A DNA stretch of 64,000 nt, taken from contig CAZVZX010000026.1 of assembly GCA_964631235.1 (NCBI GenBank), positions 1-64,000 of the forward strand, read 5' to 3'. Below, piece by piece: positions 1 through 8,679 of the stretch. Position numbers and translations under genes: made by a program. The notes under the pieces were generated by a model, which was not told where the DNA came from, did no database searches, and saw nothing but the letters and a program-made list of their open reading frames with translations. Source of the stretch: JARKPK01 sp964631235. GTDB taxonomy: Bacteria; Planctomycetota; Planctomycetia; Pirellulales; Thermoguttaceae. The stretch's first letter is position 1. Each line of letters starts with the position of its first letter.

Positions 1-3000
1 GCACGTTCCGCCCATCGACCAGCAGATGACGATAGGCCGACAAATCAAGCGAATGATAGGTCGTCTCGTCGGACACCGTTGCCGAAGCGAACGTCAGGTA
101 GTTGATCGTCCCGGTCGGCATGTTCGAACGGGCCACCTCGACCCCGTTGAGATAGACCACCACGCCGTAGTCGCGCATCACCTCTAAAAGCAGCGACGTG
201 AACTCCTCGGGATCATCCACCTCGAACTCGCGGCGGAAGTAGGTGGTGACATACTTGTTGCTCGAATTGGGCCCGTAGGAAATCGTCGTGCTGATGCCCG
301 GGCGGCCGTAGCCGAGCACGCCTGGCCCGCTGCTCCAACTCGAGTCGTTGAACGCCGGTGCGTACCAGGCCGTGCCCTGATCGCTGCCGTTGTCGAGGTA
401 CTTCCACACCGAGTTGGCGGCCACCAACGTGACGTTGGTCCCAACCGGACTATAGACCAGCGCCGTGGGCGACACCGCCCCGCCCGGCAGCCGCGGATCG
501 CTCCCATCGAGCGTGTAGTAAATCGCCCCCGAACCCGCCATGCTCAGCTCATACCCATACGCCACCTGCCCCCCATGCTGGCTGAAGACGGGCGCGTCGA
601 TTGTCGGGAACCAACCGTCGCTGCGGTAGCGGTTGATGATGTTCGTCGTCCGCGCGGGAAAGTAGGTGTTCAGCAGCCTGTCGCGTTCGGCAACCCAATG
701 GGTGTCGCGTTGGTAGAGCGTAGCCGTCCCGCTGACATAAATATCGCGGCGATAGGTGCCCCAGCGGGCGCTTTCGGCGATGATCGCCGTGTCGATTTCC
801 TCGGCGCGCTGTTGATAAAGGGCGGCGGTAACCGCGGGCCGAAGCGCGCCGTCGGGCGCAACCAAGTGTTTTTGGAGCCGATCGGCGAACCGTATGCGGA
901 ATTCGGGGATCTGTTGCAGCGAGGCCAACAGTCCGGTGGGGTCAGCCGCAGGGGCTGTCGGGTTGGTGTTTGCGACGTCTTCGAGGATGCGTTCCGAATC
1001 CCAGAGGTAGAAACGCCATGGCAGATTGTTCGGTCCTCCGCCAGCGGCACGCCAGTTGCCGTTGGTCTTCAGATCGAGATTGCCGGCAAAACGATGGATG
1101 ATGGTAAAGTCGATAAAGTTATCGACGTCGAGCACATTCTGAATGGCGGCCCAATCCTTCGAGGCGACCACCGCCTTCATGTTGTTCCAAGCGGTGAGGG
1201 TGCCGTCGGTCAACTGACCGCCGTTAATGGCATCGACCTGCGAGGCGTCGATCCCATGATAGGCGGCATAGTGCGAAGCCTCTTGCATCTCCTGCACCAT
1301 GAAGACGCCCCAATAGAGGCCGTTGACGTACACATGCACGAAGCGGCCGCGGCCGGCGTCTTCGTGGCCCATGGCCAAAAAGGCGTCGCGGGCCCATTGG
1401 TCGTGGATCAATTGCCCTCGGAGACGTTGATCGGGGTTCCAATGAATCCAGGTGTTGTTGTAACCGGCGCGAAGTTGCAGAACGTCGAAGCTGCTCACCG
1501 GCGAATCGGGGAAGAGCGGGTAGTTCAGATTGCCGCTGCCGTACTCGGCCCGAAACCGCAGGCTCATCGATTGCTTCGGGCTGTTGTTTGGTTGGCGACT
1601 AGCGCCGCCTTGAATCCGCAGGCCGGCGTCGATCTGGAACGCGGTCGAGCCATCGGGCAGAATCAACTCGGCCGAGGTTTCGCGTTCCCAGTCGAAACCG
1701 CTTTGCAGCGGGTTCATATAGATGCCGTTCGGACCAAAGAAATCGTCGAAGGGCAGAACCAGCGACAGCGTGGGCAGGGCGGTCAGGCTATCAAGCATCC
1801 GATCCGCATAGACGGGATTATCGACGATCTCGGGCGTCATGCCGTACCAGAGGGGAATGCCGCTGCGCGTCGTCGGATATCCCGCCGGCTGCGTTTGCCG
1901 AAGCACATCGTTGAGAAAAATGTACGTGTGTGTTTCGACTTCGCTGGCCAGATAGCCCGGCTTGAAGGCTGCGAATCGCAACGTGGTCGTCGTGCTGATC
2001 GAGATCGGCGTGCCGGAGTAGATCAGGCCATTCGTGGCCGTGGGCTTACTGCCATCGAGTGTGAAGCGGATTTGCGCCCCGGCCGTGGCGACGGCAAGGC
2101 TGACACTCAGCGGTTCGTCGTAAAAGCCGCGAGGAACGCTTACCGTGGGCGTTGCCACGGTGCCCAGCGCCCCGGGCACGTTGGCTGTTCCGGGCGTGGG
2201 CGTGGTGAAATACTGCGTTTCGCCGAGCACCACCGCCTGACCGCGAAGCGTCGGCAGCGCGAGCATTTCGTCGCCGCTCCCTTCGGCCACCATGGCATGA
2301 ACCGCCAACACGTTCACTCCCTGGCGGAGGAGGTGCCGAAACGGCGTCAGATCGATCGTCTCGACGATCGATCCATCGTGGGCGGCCGTGGCGAACGAGT
2401 TGAACTGCGGCGAGGCCGGGGCGTTGCGTTCAACGATCTTTTGCCCGTTGAGATAGACCACGCACCCGTCATCGTATTGGAGCCGCAGCTCGAGCTTGAG
2501 GTATGCCGGCGTCTCGGGCAGGTCGAAGGCGACACGAACGTAGGCCGAGCTGGCTTGACCCGGCATCAGAGCGGCCAGATCGGTGCCGATCAATGGGGCG
2601 TATCCGCTGCCCGGTGTGCCCACATCGTAGCCCACGCCGTTGAGGCCGAGCAGCCAGGAGGAATCGTCGAACTCGGGCTGCGTCCAAGTTGTGCCCAGAC
2701 TGCCGTCGGAGGGCACCAGAACCGTAACGATCGAATCGGCAACGATCAAGTCTTGCCAGGCCAACGCGGCATCGAGAATGCCGTACGAAATGTTGTCGAG
2801 CTGGCCGGGGAACTTCGGCTCGTAGCTGTGGGCCACCGTTACGCCGTCGGGCATGACCAGCGCGAGGAACTCTCCGTCGCCGTCGAGCTTGAAATTGGTG
2901 TGCAGCGGCGCGGCAAGATCCGTTAGGTTCCGACCCGACGCCCATACGACCAAATAGCCCCCGGGGGCAAGCACCAAGTCAGCGCCCGAAGTCGGATCGG

Positions 3001-3274
3001 GAAACCTCCATTGCGTGAGGCTCCCGGATTTGTCGGTCAGATACCAGCCGTCGAGCGCGATGGCCGTGTCCGTCGGGTTGCGGATTTCGATCCAGTCGGA
3101 GTACTCGTTGAAATTGTCGCTGACAAACGATTTGTTCAGCGCCATGAACTCGCTGATGATCAGCGAGGCGGCATCGAGCATTTGCCGCGGCTCGAGCGAT
3201 TCAAAACACAACGCGCGACGCCAATTCGCCGTACGGTGCTTGGCGGCAACGGTTGATGCACAATGGTTGCGCAT
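1..3274 (-). CDS. Giant secreted CotH / lamin-tail / chitobiase-domain protein (3' end outside window)
   Basis: About 1,090 codons are read without a stop from ATG at 3274 to the window edge, so the C-terminus is missing. Residues 27-33 are LEPRQML, the N-terminal motif typical of large exported planctomycete proteins. A lamin-tail domain follows at about 38-160, with a SDWIEIRNPTD core. A chitobiase-type segment (RFTLDGSKPT) lies at about 400-450. A CotH-type domain follows (FDDFFGPNGIY near 508, GLRIQGGAS near 548, WRFYLWDSE near 753), and a second chitobiase-type segment (YYTLDGSDPR) near 905. CotH domains are protein kinase-like folds, some of which phosphorylate spore-coat or secreted proteins; the substrate here is unknown. 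The role in surface or extracellular matrix is inferred from domain content. The large plus-strand frame opposite this gene (575-2926) is a shadow. Confidence 0.9.
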   Translation of the reverse strand, partial: MRNHCASTVAAKHRTANWRRALCFESLEPRQMLDAASLIISEFMALNKSFVSDNFNEYSDWIEIRNPTDTAIALDGWYLTDKSGSLTQWRFPDPTSGADLVLAPGGYLVVWASGRNLTDLAAPLHTNFKLDGDGEFLALVMPDGVTVAHSYEPKFPGQLDNISYGILDAALAWQDLIVADSIVTVLVPSDGSLGTTWTQPEFDDSSWLLGLNGVGYDVGTPGSGYAPLIGTDLAALMPGQASSAYVRVAFDLPETPAYLKLELRLQYDDGCVVYLNGQKIVERNAPASPQFNSFATAAHDGSIVETIDLTPFRHLLRQGVNVLAVHAMVAEGSGDEMLALPTLRGQAVVLGETQYFTTPTPGTANVPGALGTVATPTVSVPRGFYDEPLSVSLAVATAGAQIRFTLDGSKPTATNGLIYSGTPISISTTTTLRFAAFKPGYLASEVETHTYIFLNDVLRQTQPAGYPTTRSGIPLWYGMTPEIVDNPVYADRMLDSLTALPTLSLVLPFDDFFGPNGIYMNPLQSGFDWERETSAELILPDGSTAFQIDAGLRIQGGASRQPNNSPKQSMSLRFRAEYGSGNLNYPLFPDSPVSSFDVLQLRAGYNNTWIHWNPDQRLRGQLIHDQWARDAFLAMGHEDAGRGRFVHVYVNGLYWGVFMVQEMQEASHYAAYHGIDASQVDAINGGQLTDGTLTAWNNMKAVVASKDWAAIQNVLDVDNFIDFTIIHRFAGNLDLKTNGNWRAAGGGPNNLPWRFYLWDSERILEDVANTNPTAPAADPTGLLASLQQIPEFRIRFADRLQKHLVAPDGALRPAVTAALYQQRAEEIDTAIIAESARWGTYRRDIYVSGTATLYQRDTHWVAERDRLLNTYFPARTTNIINRYRSDGWFPTIDAPVFSQHGGQVAYGYELSMAGSGAIYYTLDGSDPRLPGGAVSPTALVYSPVGTNVTLVAANSVWKYLDNGSDQGTAWYAPAFNDSSWSSGPGVLGYGRPGISTTISYGPNSSNKYVTTYFRREFEVDDPEEFTSLLLEVMRDYGVVVYLNGVEVARSNMPTGTINYLTFASATVSDETTYHSLDLSAYRHLLVDGRNV

Positions 3275-3420
3275 GGATGATGGCTCTTCGAGGACGCCGA
3301 CGGGGGGCGCGGCCGCAAACGGTCTGGCGTATTCGATATTATTGTAACGAGAAACCCGCAATTGTGCGCGATATTTGCTCGAAGACCGTTCGGTTTTCGA
3401 TACCGCATGCCCGCCTATCA

Positions 3421-3510
3421 AAAACGCGAAAAATGGCAAGCTGTTCAAACACGGACTGCATGCAAGAGACCCGCTTCGCGGCGCCGGCGGCCGCTTTCGC
3501 AATTGTGTGG
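3421..3510 (+). repeat. Dispersed intergenic repeat, copy A
   Basis: This roughly 90-nt sequence matches, by eye, other intergenic stretches at 12085-12182 (reverse), 53344-53440 (reverse), 61855-61940 and, less completely, 4515-4610. Shared blocks in order are CGCGAAA, a run like GTTCAAAC, ACTGCA, and GCTTTCGCAAT followed by GTGTGG. Orientation relative to neighbouring genes varies, which fits a mobile or dispersed element better than a conserved leader. Confidence 0.55.
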
Positions 3511-3628
3511 AGATTTTGGGCGGGCGCCGCAAATGGTCTCGGCGGAGGAAGAAACGGCACCGGCAACGATCGCTGCCACGAGAGTTCGACTATTCTTGAA
3601 ACGCCCGCGACAAAGAACTGCATTTAGG

Positions 3629-3724
3629 AGCCCGCTGAAAAAGTCGTTTTTGGATTTGCGGCCGTGTGCAATTTCCGCAGACTTCGCGGGCCGAATCCGC
3701 GGTAATCGTGTCTTTCAACGGGCT
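3629..3724. repeat. Short inverted-repeat (MITE-like) element
   Basis: The ends are AGCCCGCTGAAAAA (3629-3642) and its near reverse complement CTTTCAACGGGCT (3712-3724), matching at about 12 of 14 positions. The whole is 96 bp and ends 1 bp from the stop codon of the tandem DUF190 gene. It could be a miniature transposable element or simply a long imperfect stem-loop that ends transcription from the minus strand. No transposase is nearby. Confidence 0.45.
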
Positions 3725-3725
3725 G

Positions 3726-4511
3726 TTACAGGCGATTACTCGCTTTGTCGTCCGACGCTCTGTAGCTGAGCACCCGAACGTCTTCGATGGTGATCATTCC
3801 CTCGGCAACGGCTTCGTCCAAGAAGGGGAGCAGCAATTCGATGTTGTTGCCCCGATCGACGATCTCGACGATGATCGGCAGATCAGTCGAAAGTTCCAGA
3901 ACCTTGGTCGTATGCACCCGACTGTTGGCCCCGAAGCCCATCGGGCCCCGCAACACCGTGGCGCCGGCCAGTCCGAGTTCGCGGGCCTTGAGCACAATCG
4001 CCCGATACAAAGGCTGCCCTTGCCAAACGTCGGATTCGCCGATGAAGATGCGGAGCAATTTACCTTCTTCACTCGACTTCATGATCGGGAACTCCTCGGG
4101 ATTGGGCAGCGTGGAGAAGGGGGTAATCGGGCCGGGCACCTGGAGCCGCATGGCGGCCTTGTCGGCGGCAACACGGTTCTGCCGGTAGAGCAGCACATGG
4201 CCGCGCTCGAGCGTGGCCATGCCCTCGAGCACCACTTCGCCGACCACCGAGAGAAATCGGCCGATTGCTTGGGGATGATCGACAAACTCGACGATCACCG
4301 GCACGTGCTCAACGAGCGACCAGTTGCTGCGTTCGAGAAGTCGCCCGGCGATGTCGATGCCGAGGATGCCGCGAAGCACCGTGGCGCCCGACATCCCCAT
4401 GCCGCGAGCCTTCTTTACCAGCGTTTCGGCCGCCGGGGCTGAGAACCATCCGTGCTTATCCGTGTTGCGGAGATAAACGCGCAACAGGGTCTGTTCGCCT
4501 TGAAGCTTCAT
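3726..4511 (-). CDS. Tandem DUF190 (PII-like) protein
   Basis: The 261-aa protein consists of two consecutive DUF190 units at about residues 1-120 and 130-250. Each starts with a similar strand (TLLRVYLRN, LLRIFIGES), then a helix ending in GATVLRG, and later PVIVEFVD or PIIVEIVD. DUF190 proteins are ferredoxin-like and related to PII signalling proteins. They are very often encoded beside CrcB fluoride channels, as here with crcB 120 bp upstream on the same strand. Single-unit versions are about 100-120 aa, so this is a fused duplication. A regulatory role in fluoride or anion homeostasis is inferred from context. The shine-dalgarno upstream of ATG 4511 is weak, and the gap to crcB contains a partial copy of the dispersed repeat. 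Confidence 0.85.
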   Translation of the reverse strand: MKLQGEQTLLRVYLRNTDKHGWFSAPAAETLVKKARGMGMSGATVLRGILGIDIAGRLLERSNWSLVEHVPVIVEFVDHPQAIGRFLSVVGEVVLEGMATLERGHVLLYRQNRVAADKAAMRLQVPGPITPFSTLPNPEEFPIMKSSEEGKLLRIFIGESDVWQGQPLYRAIVLKARELGLAGATVLRGPMGFGANSRVHTTKVLELSTDLPIIVEIVDRGNNIELLLPFLDEAVAEGMITIEDVRVLSYRASDDKASNRL

Positions 4512-4514
4512 AAT

Positions 4515-4610
4515 AGATCCGCGAAAAACGGAAAGCGGTTCGAACCGGACTTGGCGGCAATTGGCCGGTTCGTTGTGCGAACGGCCGACGCGCGATTGTG
4601 CGAGACGATC
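4515..4610 (+). repeat. Dispersed intergenic repeat, partial copy D
   Basis: Lies between crcB and the DUF190 gene, in the opposite orientation to both. The first half (CGCGAAAAACGGAAAGCGGTT) matches copies A and B, while the second half is diverged. Confidence 0.35.
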
Positions 4611-4631
4611 ATACGTTTGCGACAGCTCCGT

Positions 4632-5039
4632 TCAGAGTCCGTAGCGGCCCAGCGTAATGCCCAGTCGGACGGCGATCAGTCCGAAAAACAGACTGCCGAA
4701 CAGGTAGGTCATTGCGGTCAGCCCGTCGCCGTCGCGGAGCAGCGAATGGGACTCGTATTCGAAGGTCGAAAAGGTGGTCAGCGCCCCGGTGAACCCGACG
4801 GCAAGCAACAAACGGAGATCGTCAGGCCGAAGTTGCAGAAGGCTGCCCGAGGGGAAACGCTCGGAGAGCACGGTCATCAGCCATCCGATAAACAGGCTTC
4901 CGGCGAGATTGACCGAGAAGGTGCCCCACGGGAACGCGGTTCCAAACAGCCGGCCCATGCCGGCTGTCACGCCCCATCGGGTCAAACCGCCCAAAGCCGA
5001 ACCCAACGCCACCAGCCCGATTTGCATGAGCACGCGCAC
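4632..5039 (-). CDS. crcB: CrcB/Fluc fluoride channel
   Basis: A 135-aa polytopic membrane protein with four predicted hydrophobic helices, the normal Fluc length. Diagnostic motifs are GGLTRW near the N-terminus, the pore asparagine in NLAGSLFIGWL, and GFTGALTTFSTFEYE, which carries the conserved Thr/Phe residues of the fluoride pathway. Fluc channels are dual-topology dimers that export fluoride passively. GTG at 5039 gives the full frame; ATG at 5027 is an alternative four codons in. It is probably co-transcribed with the downstream tandem DUF190 gene. I looked for a fluoride riboswitch in the 190 bp upstream and saw no matching conserved segments. Confidence 0.93.
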   Translation of the reverse strand: MRVLMQIGLVALGSALGGLTRWGVTAGMGRLFGTAFPWGTFSVNLAGSLFIGWLMTVLSERFPSGSLLQLRPDDLRLLLAVGFTGALTTFSTFEYESHSLLRDGDGLTAMTYLFGSLFFGLIAVRLGITLGRYGL

Positions 5040-5229
5040 GCGGCACCCCTGATTATCCGAATACGAACCGATCGCCGCTGTCGGCGGCAGTGTTATTCAG
5101 CCTTGGCGAACAACTCAAACAACCGGTTGTTCGTCTCGGAAGTTGTACAGGCATCTTCTTTGCAATCGCACGATTTGGCATAAGAAGCGTTCGTTCGGCA
5201 AGGTCGGCTCAGTCGATGGCACGCGGGCC

Positions 5230-6012
5230 TTACTGAGCCGATGCCCGGGCGGCCGCTGCATTTCGAGCGATCAAGCCGGCCACGTAGCCGCCTTTGAAGC
5301 CCGCGTCGATATTTACTACGGTTACATTGGACGCACAACTGTTGAGCATGCCCAACAGCGCCGCCAATCCGCCGAAGGCTGCCCCGTAGCCCACGCTGGT
5401 CGGCACGGCCACGACCGGGCACGCCACATAGCCCCCCACGACGCTGGGCAAGGCCCCTTCCATGCCCGCCACAACCACCACGGCGTCAGCCGGTTCGATC
5501 AACGGCAAATTGGCCCGAAGCCGGTGCGGGCCGGCCACCCCGACATCTTGTACGAAGACTACCTCGGCTCCGGTCCAAAGGGCCGTTTCGCGGGCTTCCT
5601 CGGCCACAGGCAAATCGCTCGTGCCTGCCGACACCACGGCCACCCGGCCGCGGGGCGACGAAGGCGCACCATCGGCCATCGAGCCGATGCGAAAGGTCTT
5701 CGCTAGTACGTTGTAGTTGCCCTGAGGAAACTCGGGGGCCAGCGCGGCGGCCTGTTCGGGCGACACCCGGGTGGCCAACACCGCCTGCCCGTGCTCGATC
5801 AGCGCGGCAACGATCTTGACCATGGCCTCGGGCGTCTTGCCCTGTCCATAGATCACCTCCGGGAAGCCGCAGCGGCGTGCGCGATCGATATCGACTTGGG
5901 CGGGGCCGACGTCGGCGATTCCCCCACCCACATGCCGCAGGAAATGCTCGATCGACAGCCGGCCGGCCATCAAATCTTCTGCCAGTTTGCGAAGAAGGTT
6001 CGGATCGCTCAT
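5230..6012 (-). CDS. larB: LarB, pyridinium-3,5-biscarboxylic acid mononucleotide synthase
   Basis: A 260-aa protein with the AIR-carboxylase (PurE)-like C-terminal domain of LarB. Motifs are FPEVIYGQGKTP in the N-terminal half, VVSAGTSDLPVAEEA, GVAGPHRL, VVVAGMEGALPSVVGG and VPTSVGYGAAFGG. LarB carboxylates nicotinic acid adenine dinucleotide and releases AMP, the first step in making the nickel-pincer nucleotide cofactor of lactate racemase-type enzymes. No larC or larE is in the window, so the pathway partners must lie elsewhere. ATG at 6012 (MSDPNLLRKL) is preferred; the frame stays open to a TTG at 6036, which has no better ribosome binding site. Confidence 0.9.
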   Translation of the reverse strand: MSDPNLLRKLAEDLMAGRLSIEHFLRHVGGGIADVGPAQVDIDRARRCGFPEVIYGQGKTPEAMVKIVAALIEHGQAVLATRVSPEQAAALAPEFPQGNYNVLAKTFRIGSMADGAPSSPRGRVAVVSAGTSDLPVAEEARETALWTGAEVVFVQDVGVAGPHRLRANLPLIEPADAVVVVAGMEGALPSVVGGYVACPVVAVPTSVGYGAAFGGLAALLGMLNSCASNVTVVNIDAGFKGGYVAGLIARNAAAARASAQ

Positions 6013-6526
6013 CGGCACTTGCCCAAAGGGGACCAAAAGTGGTCCGGAAAACCAACGGAAGTGGGGCTTCCGCGTCGGCTCGTCATCCAGCCGCCACCTG
6101 CCCGGGTGTCGTCATCTTACCACACGGTGAATGTCGTTTGAAACGGCTCATCGATCGGCCGGTTGTTGGGATCGAATTCTGCAAAGGCGTTGGGCCGCCA
6201 CAAGCAACGACCGCACCAACGGCCTTGCGGATTATAGCAAAGTTGGCCTATACTAACGCCTTGCGACAATGATTCTCGAAGTAGCGCGGTTGGTTTGTGA
6301 GGCATTGTTCTGGCGGCGGTCGCTCGGTTTTCGCGTGAGCCCGTCGAGCGGGCGCTCCTACTTCCGCTCCTGCTTCGCGCGGTCGGCGATAGACGGTTCA
6401 TTGAGACGAATCATTGAGACGAAACGACTCAGTTCGTCCCGCCAACGGCACAATCCCGCGTTGGAGACGGCCGGCTTTTGTTCGGAGAGTACGGCGGTTA
6501 TGGTTGTTGTTCCCGCTTGAGGTTTC
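6013..6526. other. Divergent intergenic region between larB and thrS
   Basis: About 510 bp without a convincing gene. It holds the presumed larB promoter, a candidate sigma70-type promoter reading toward thrS, and a 13-bp tandem direct repeat (TCATTGAGACGAA, 6398-6410 and 6411-6423). The repeat sits in what would be the thrS leader and could be a regulatory site; no T-box-like structure is evident. The short open frame at 6269-6520 has no recognisable features. Confidence 0.5.
6225..6254 (+). promoter_or_regulatory. Candidate promoter of thrS-infC
   Basis: TTGCGG (6225-6230) and TATACT (6249-6254) are separated by 18 bp, a fair match to sigma70 -35/-10 spacing. It would give a leader of about 265 nt. 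Found by eye only. Confidence 0.3.
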
Positions 6527-8512
6527 ATGATGTTGAATGTCGTTTTGCCGGATGGGAGTCGCAAGCAGTACGACCGTCCGGTTACCCCCTTGGACATTGC
6601 CGCCGAGATCGGCCCTCGTTTGGCGCAGGCCACGGTGGCGGCGGTTGTAAATGACCAAATCGTCAGCGCCAATGCGACCTTGCCGACCGAAGGCGAAATC
6701 ACCCTGCGGATCCTTACGCCCAAAGACGCCGAGTCGCTCGACGTGCTGCGGCACTCGTGCGCGCACATCATGGCCCGGGCGGTCATGCGCCTGTACGAGG
6801 GGGTGCAATTGGCCTTCGGGCCGACCGTGGAGAACGGGTTTTACTACGACTTCGAATTGCCGCGTTCCTTGTCGGAAGAGGACTTTCCGGCGATCGAGGC
6901 CGAGATGGCGAAGATCATCGCCGCCGACGAGCCTTTCGAGCGATTCGAACTACCGCGCGACGACGCCATCCGCCTTTGCCAAGACTTGGGGCAGACTCTG
7001 AAAGTCGAGCACCTCCGCGAGGGACTCGCCGAGCACGAACGAGTGTCGTTCTATCGTCAGGGCGAGTTCGTCGATCTCTGCCGCGGCCCGCATATCGCCA
7101 AGCCCAAGGCGATCGGCGCATTCAAGCTGATGTCGGTTTCGGGCGCGTTTTGGAAGGGCGACGCCTCGCGGCAGCAGTTGCAGCGCCTTTACGGCACCGC
7201 CTGGTTCACCGCAGCCGAGCAAGAGGCGTATCTCAAGCGATTGGAAGAGGCCAAACGGCGCGACCATCGCGTACTGGGCCGGCAGTTGGAGCTGTTCACC
7301 GTCGATCCGATGGTCGGATCGGGCCTGATTCTCTGGTTGCCCAAGGGGGCCGTCATCCGCCGCGAACTGGAGAATTTCCTGTACGGCGTTTTGATGCAAA
7401 GCGGGTACCAGCCGGTGTACACCCCGCACATCGGACGGATTGAGCTGTATCAAACCTCGGGCCACTATCCCTACTACAGGGAAAGCCAGTTCCCGCCGAT
7501 CGACATGGCAGAGCGCGACGGCTGCGGCGACACAAAAAGCGGCGAGCAGGAGAAATACCTGCTCAAGCCGATGAATTGCCCGCACCACATCAAAATCTAT
7601 CAATCGAAGCCGCGGAGCTATCGCGACCTTCCGCTACGACTGGCCGAATTCGGTACGGTTTATCGTTTCGAGCAAACCGGCGAATTGACGGGAATGACTC
7701 GAGTGCGCGGATTCACTCAAGACGATGCCCACCTGTTTTGCACCGAGGATCAGGTGGCCGACGAGTTCCGTGGCTGCGTGGAAATGACGCAATTTGTGCT
7801 GCAAACGCTGGGAATGACCGACTACCGCGTGCGGTTGAGCTTTCGCGACCCGGCGAGCGACAAATATGTCGGCCGGCCCGAGGTGTGGCAACGGGCGGAA
7901 GCCGCGTTGAAGAACGTTTGCGAATCGATGAAATTGCCCAACTTGGAAATCGCCGCAGGAGAGGCGGCCTTCTACGGTCCGAAGGCCGACTTCATCGTGA
8001 AGGATTGCATCGGCCGTCCGTGGCAGTTGGGAACCGTGCAATTGGATTACAATCTGCCCAGTGCCGAACGATTCAACCTGACGTACGTCGGGCCCGACAA
8101 CCAGTTGCATCATCCGGTAATGATTCATCGGGCGCCGTTCGGGTCGTTGGAGCGATTTGTGGGGATGCTGATCGAGCATTTTGCCGGGGCCTTCCCGCTG
8201 TGGTTGGCGCCGGAACAGGTGCGGGTGATGCCCGTCTCCGAGAAGTTCGAGCAGTATGGTCGAGAGGTGGAGCGTCGCCTGCTGTCGGCGGGAATCCGAG
8301 TTGCGGGCGATTACCGCGCGGAGAAGATCAGCGCGAAGATCCGCGACGCCCAACTCCAGCAGGTACCGTATATGTTTGTTTGCGGCGGACGCGAGGCCGA
8401 GGCGCAGGCGGTGGCCATTCGGCACCGGCGGCAGGGAGATTTGGGCGTCGTCGGGCTGGAGGAGGCCGTCGCGCGGCTGCAAAGCGAAATCGCGTCGCGC
8501 GAGATCCGTTGA
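6527..8512 (+). CDS. thrS: Threonyl-tRNA synthetase
   Basis: A 661-aa class II synthetase that charges tRNA-Thr. Domain order is standard: TGS domain (residues 1-65), editing domain with HSCAHIMA (near 75) and SGAFWKGD (near 205), catalytic core (about 250-545), and anticodon-binding domain (about 550-655). The zinc ligands are visible as the Cys of MNCPHH, the His of QDDAHLFC and the His of MIHRAPFGSLERF, with motif 2 around TGELTGMTRVRGF. The length is slightly above the E. coli enzyme (642 aa). The ATG at 6527 follows a weak purine stretch. infC begins 167 bp downstream on the same strand, as in many bacteria, although the usual rpmI-rplT genes do not follow. Confidence 0.97.
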   Translation: MMLNVVLPDGSRKQYDRPVTPLDIAAEIGPRLAQATVAAVVNDQIVSANATLPTEGEITLRILTPKDAESLDVLRHSCAHIMARAVMRLYEGVQLAFGPTVENGFYYDFELPRSLSEEDFPAIEAEMAKIIAADEPFERFELPRDDAIRLCQDLGQTLKVEHLREGLAEHERVSFYRQGEFVDLCRGPHIAKPKAIGAFKLMSVSGAFWKGDASRQQLQRLYGTAWFTAAEQEAYLKRLEEAKRRDHRVLGRQLELFTVDPMVGSGLILWLPKGAVIRRELENFLYGVLMQSGYQPVYTPHIGRIELYQTSGHYPYYRESQFPPIDMAERDGCGDTKSGEQEKYLLKPMNCPHHIKIYQSKPRSYRDLPLRLAEFGTVYRFEQTGELTGMTRVRGFTQDDAHLFCTEDQVADEFRGCVEMTQFVLQTLGMTDYRVRLSFRDPASDKYVGRPEVWQRAEAALKNVCESMKLPNLEIAAGEAAFYGPKADFIVKDCIGRPWQLGTVQLDYNLPSAERFNLTYVGPDNQLHHPVMIHRAPFGSLERFVGMLIEHFAGAFPLWLAPEQVRVMPVSEKFEQYGREVERRLLSAGIRVAGDYRAEKISAKIRDAQLQQVPYMFVCGGREAEAQAVAIRHRRQGDLGVVGLEEAVARLQSEIASREIR

Positions 8513-8576
8513 CCGCAACGGCCGCTTCGTGCATATTGTCAGGCAATTCGCGTGGCGGTGGAGGCAAGCCGTTCAG

Positions 8577-8648
8577 AGCCCCGCGGGGGCTGTGGTGAAG
8601 TGATCGATCGTCGTTGAGGGTAGAGTACGGCGGCGCGTCAAACGCCGC
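8577..8648 (+). promoter_or_regulatory. Two hairpins in the thrS-infC spacer
   Basis: AGCCCC pairs with GGGGCT around a 3-nt loop (8577-8591), and GCGGCG (8630-8635) pairs with CGCCGC (8643-8648) around a 7-nt loop. The second lies 31 bp before the infC start. Neither is followed by a T-run, so they are not classic terminators. They may stabilise or attenuate the infC message; this is inference. Confidence 0.3.
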
Positions 8649-8679
8649 AAATGTTTCATTGCCAGTTGTAGGGAGAGGA

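Larger units (their letters stand above)
3275..3725. other. Intergenic region, 451 bp
   Basis: No convincing gene lies here. It holds one copy of a dispersed repeat of about 90 nt (3421-3510) and a short inverted-repeat element (3629-3724) abutting the stop codon of the tandem DUF190 gene. Both neighbouring genes are on the minus strand, so the upstream part (near 3275-3350) should contain the promoter of the CotH gene. I could not pick out convincing -10/-35 boxes. Confidence 0.6.

Noticed and set aside
575..2926. 783-codon plus-strand open frame
   Set aside because: It is antisense to the CotH/lamin-tail gene, which has clear domains on the minus strand; the frame is a by-product of high-GC codon use.
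5040..5229. Possible fluoride riboswitch upstream of crcB
   Set aside because: The conserved segments of the crcB RNA motif were not found on the minus strand.
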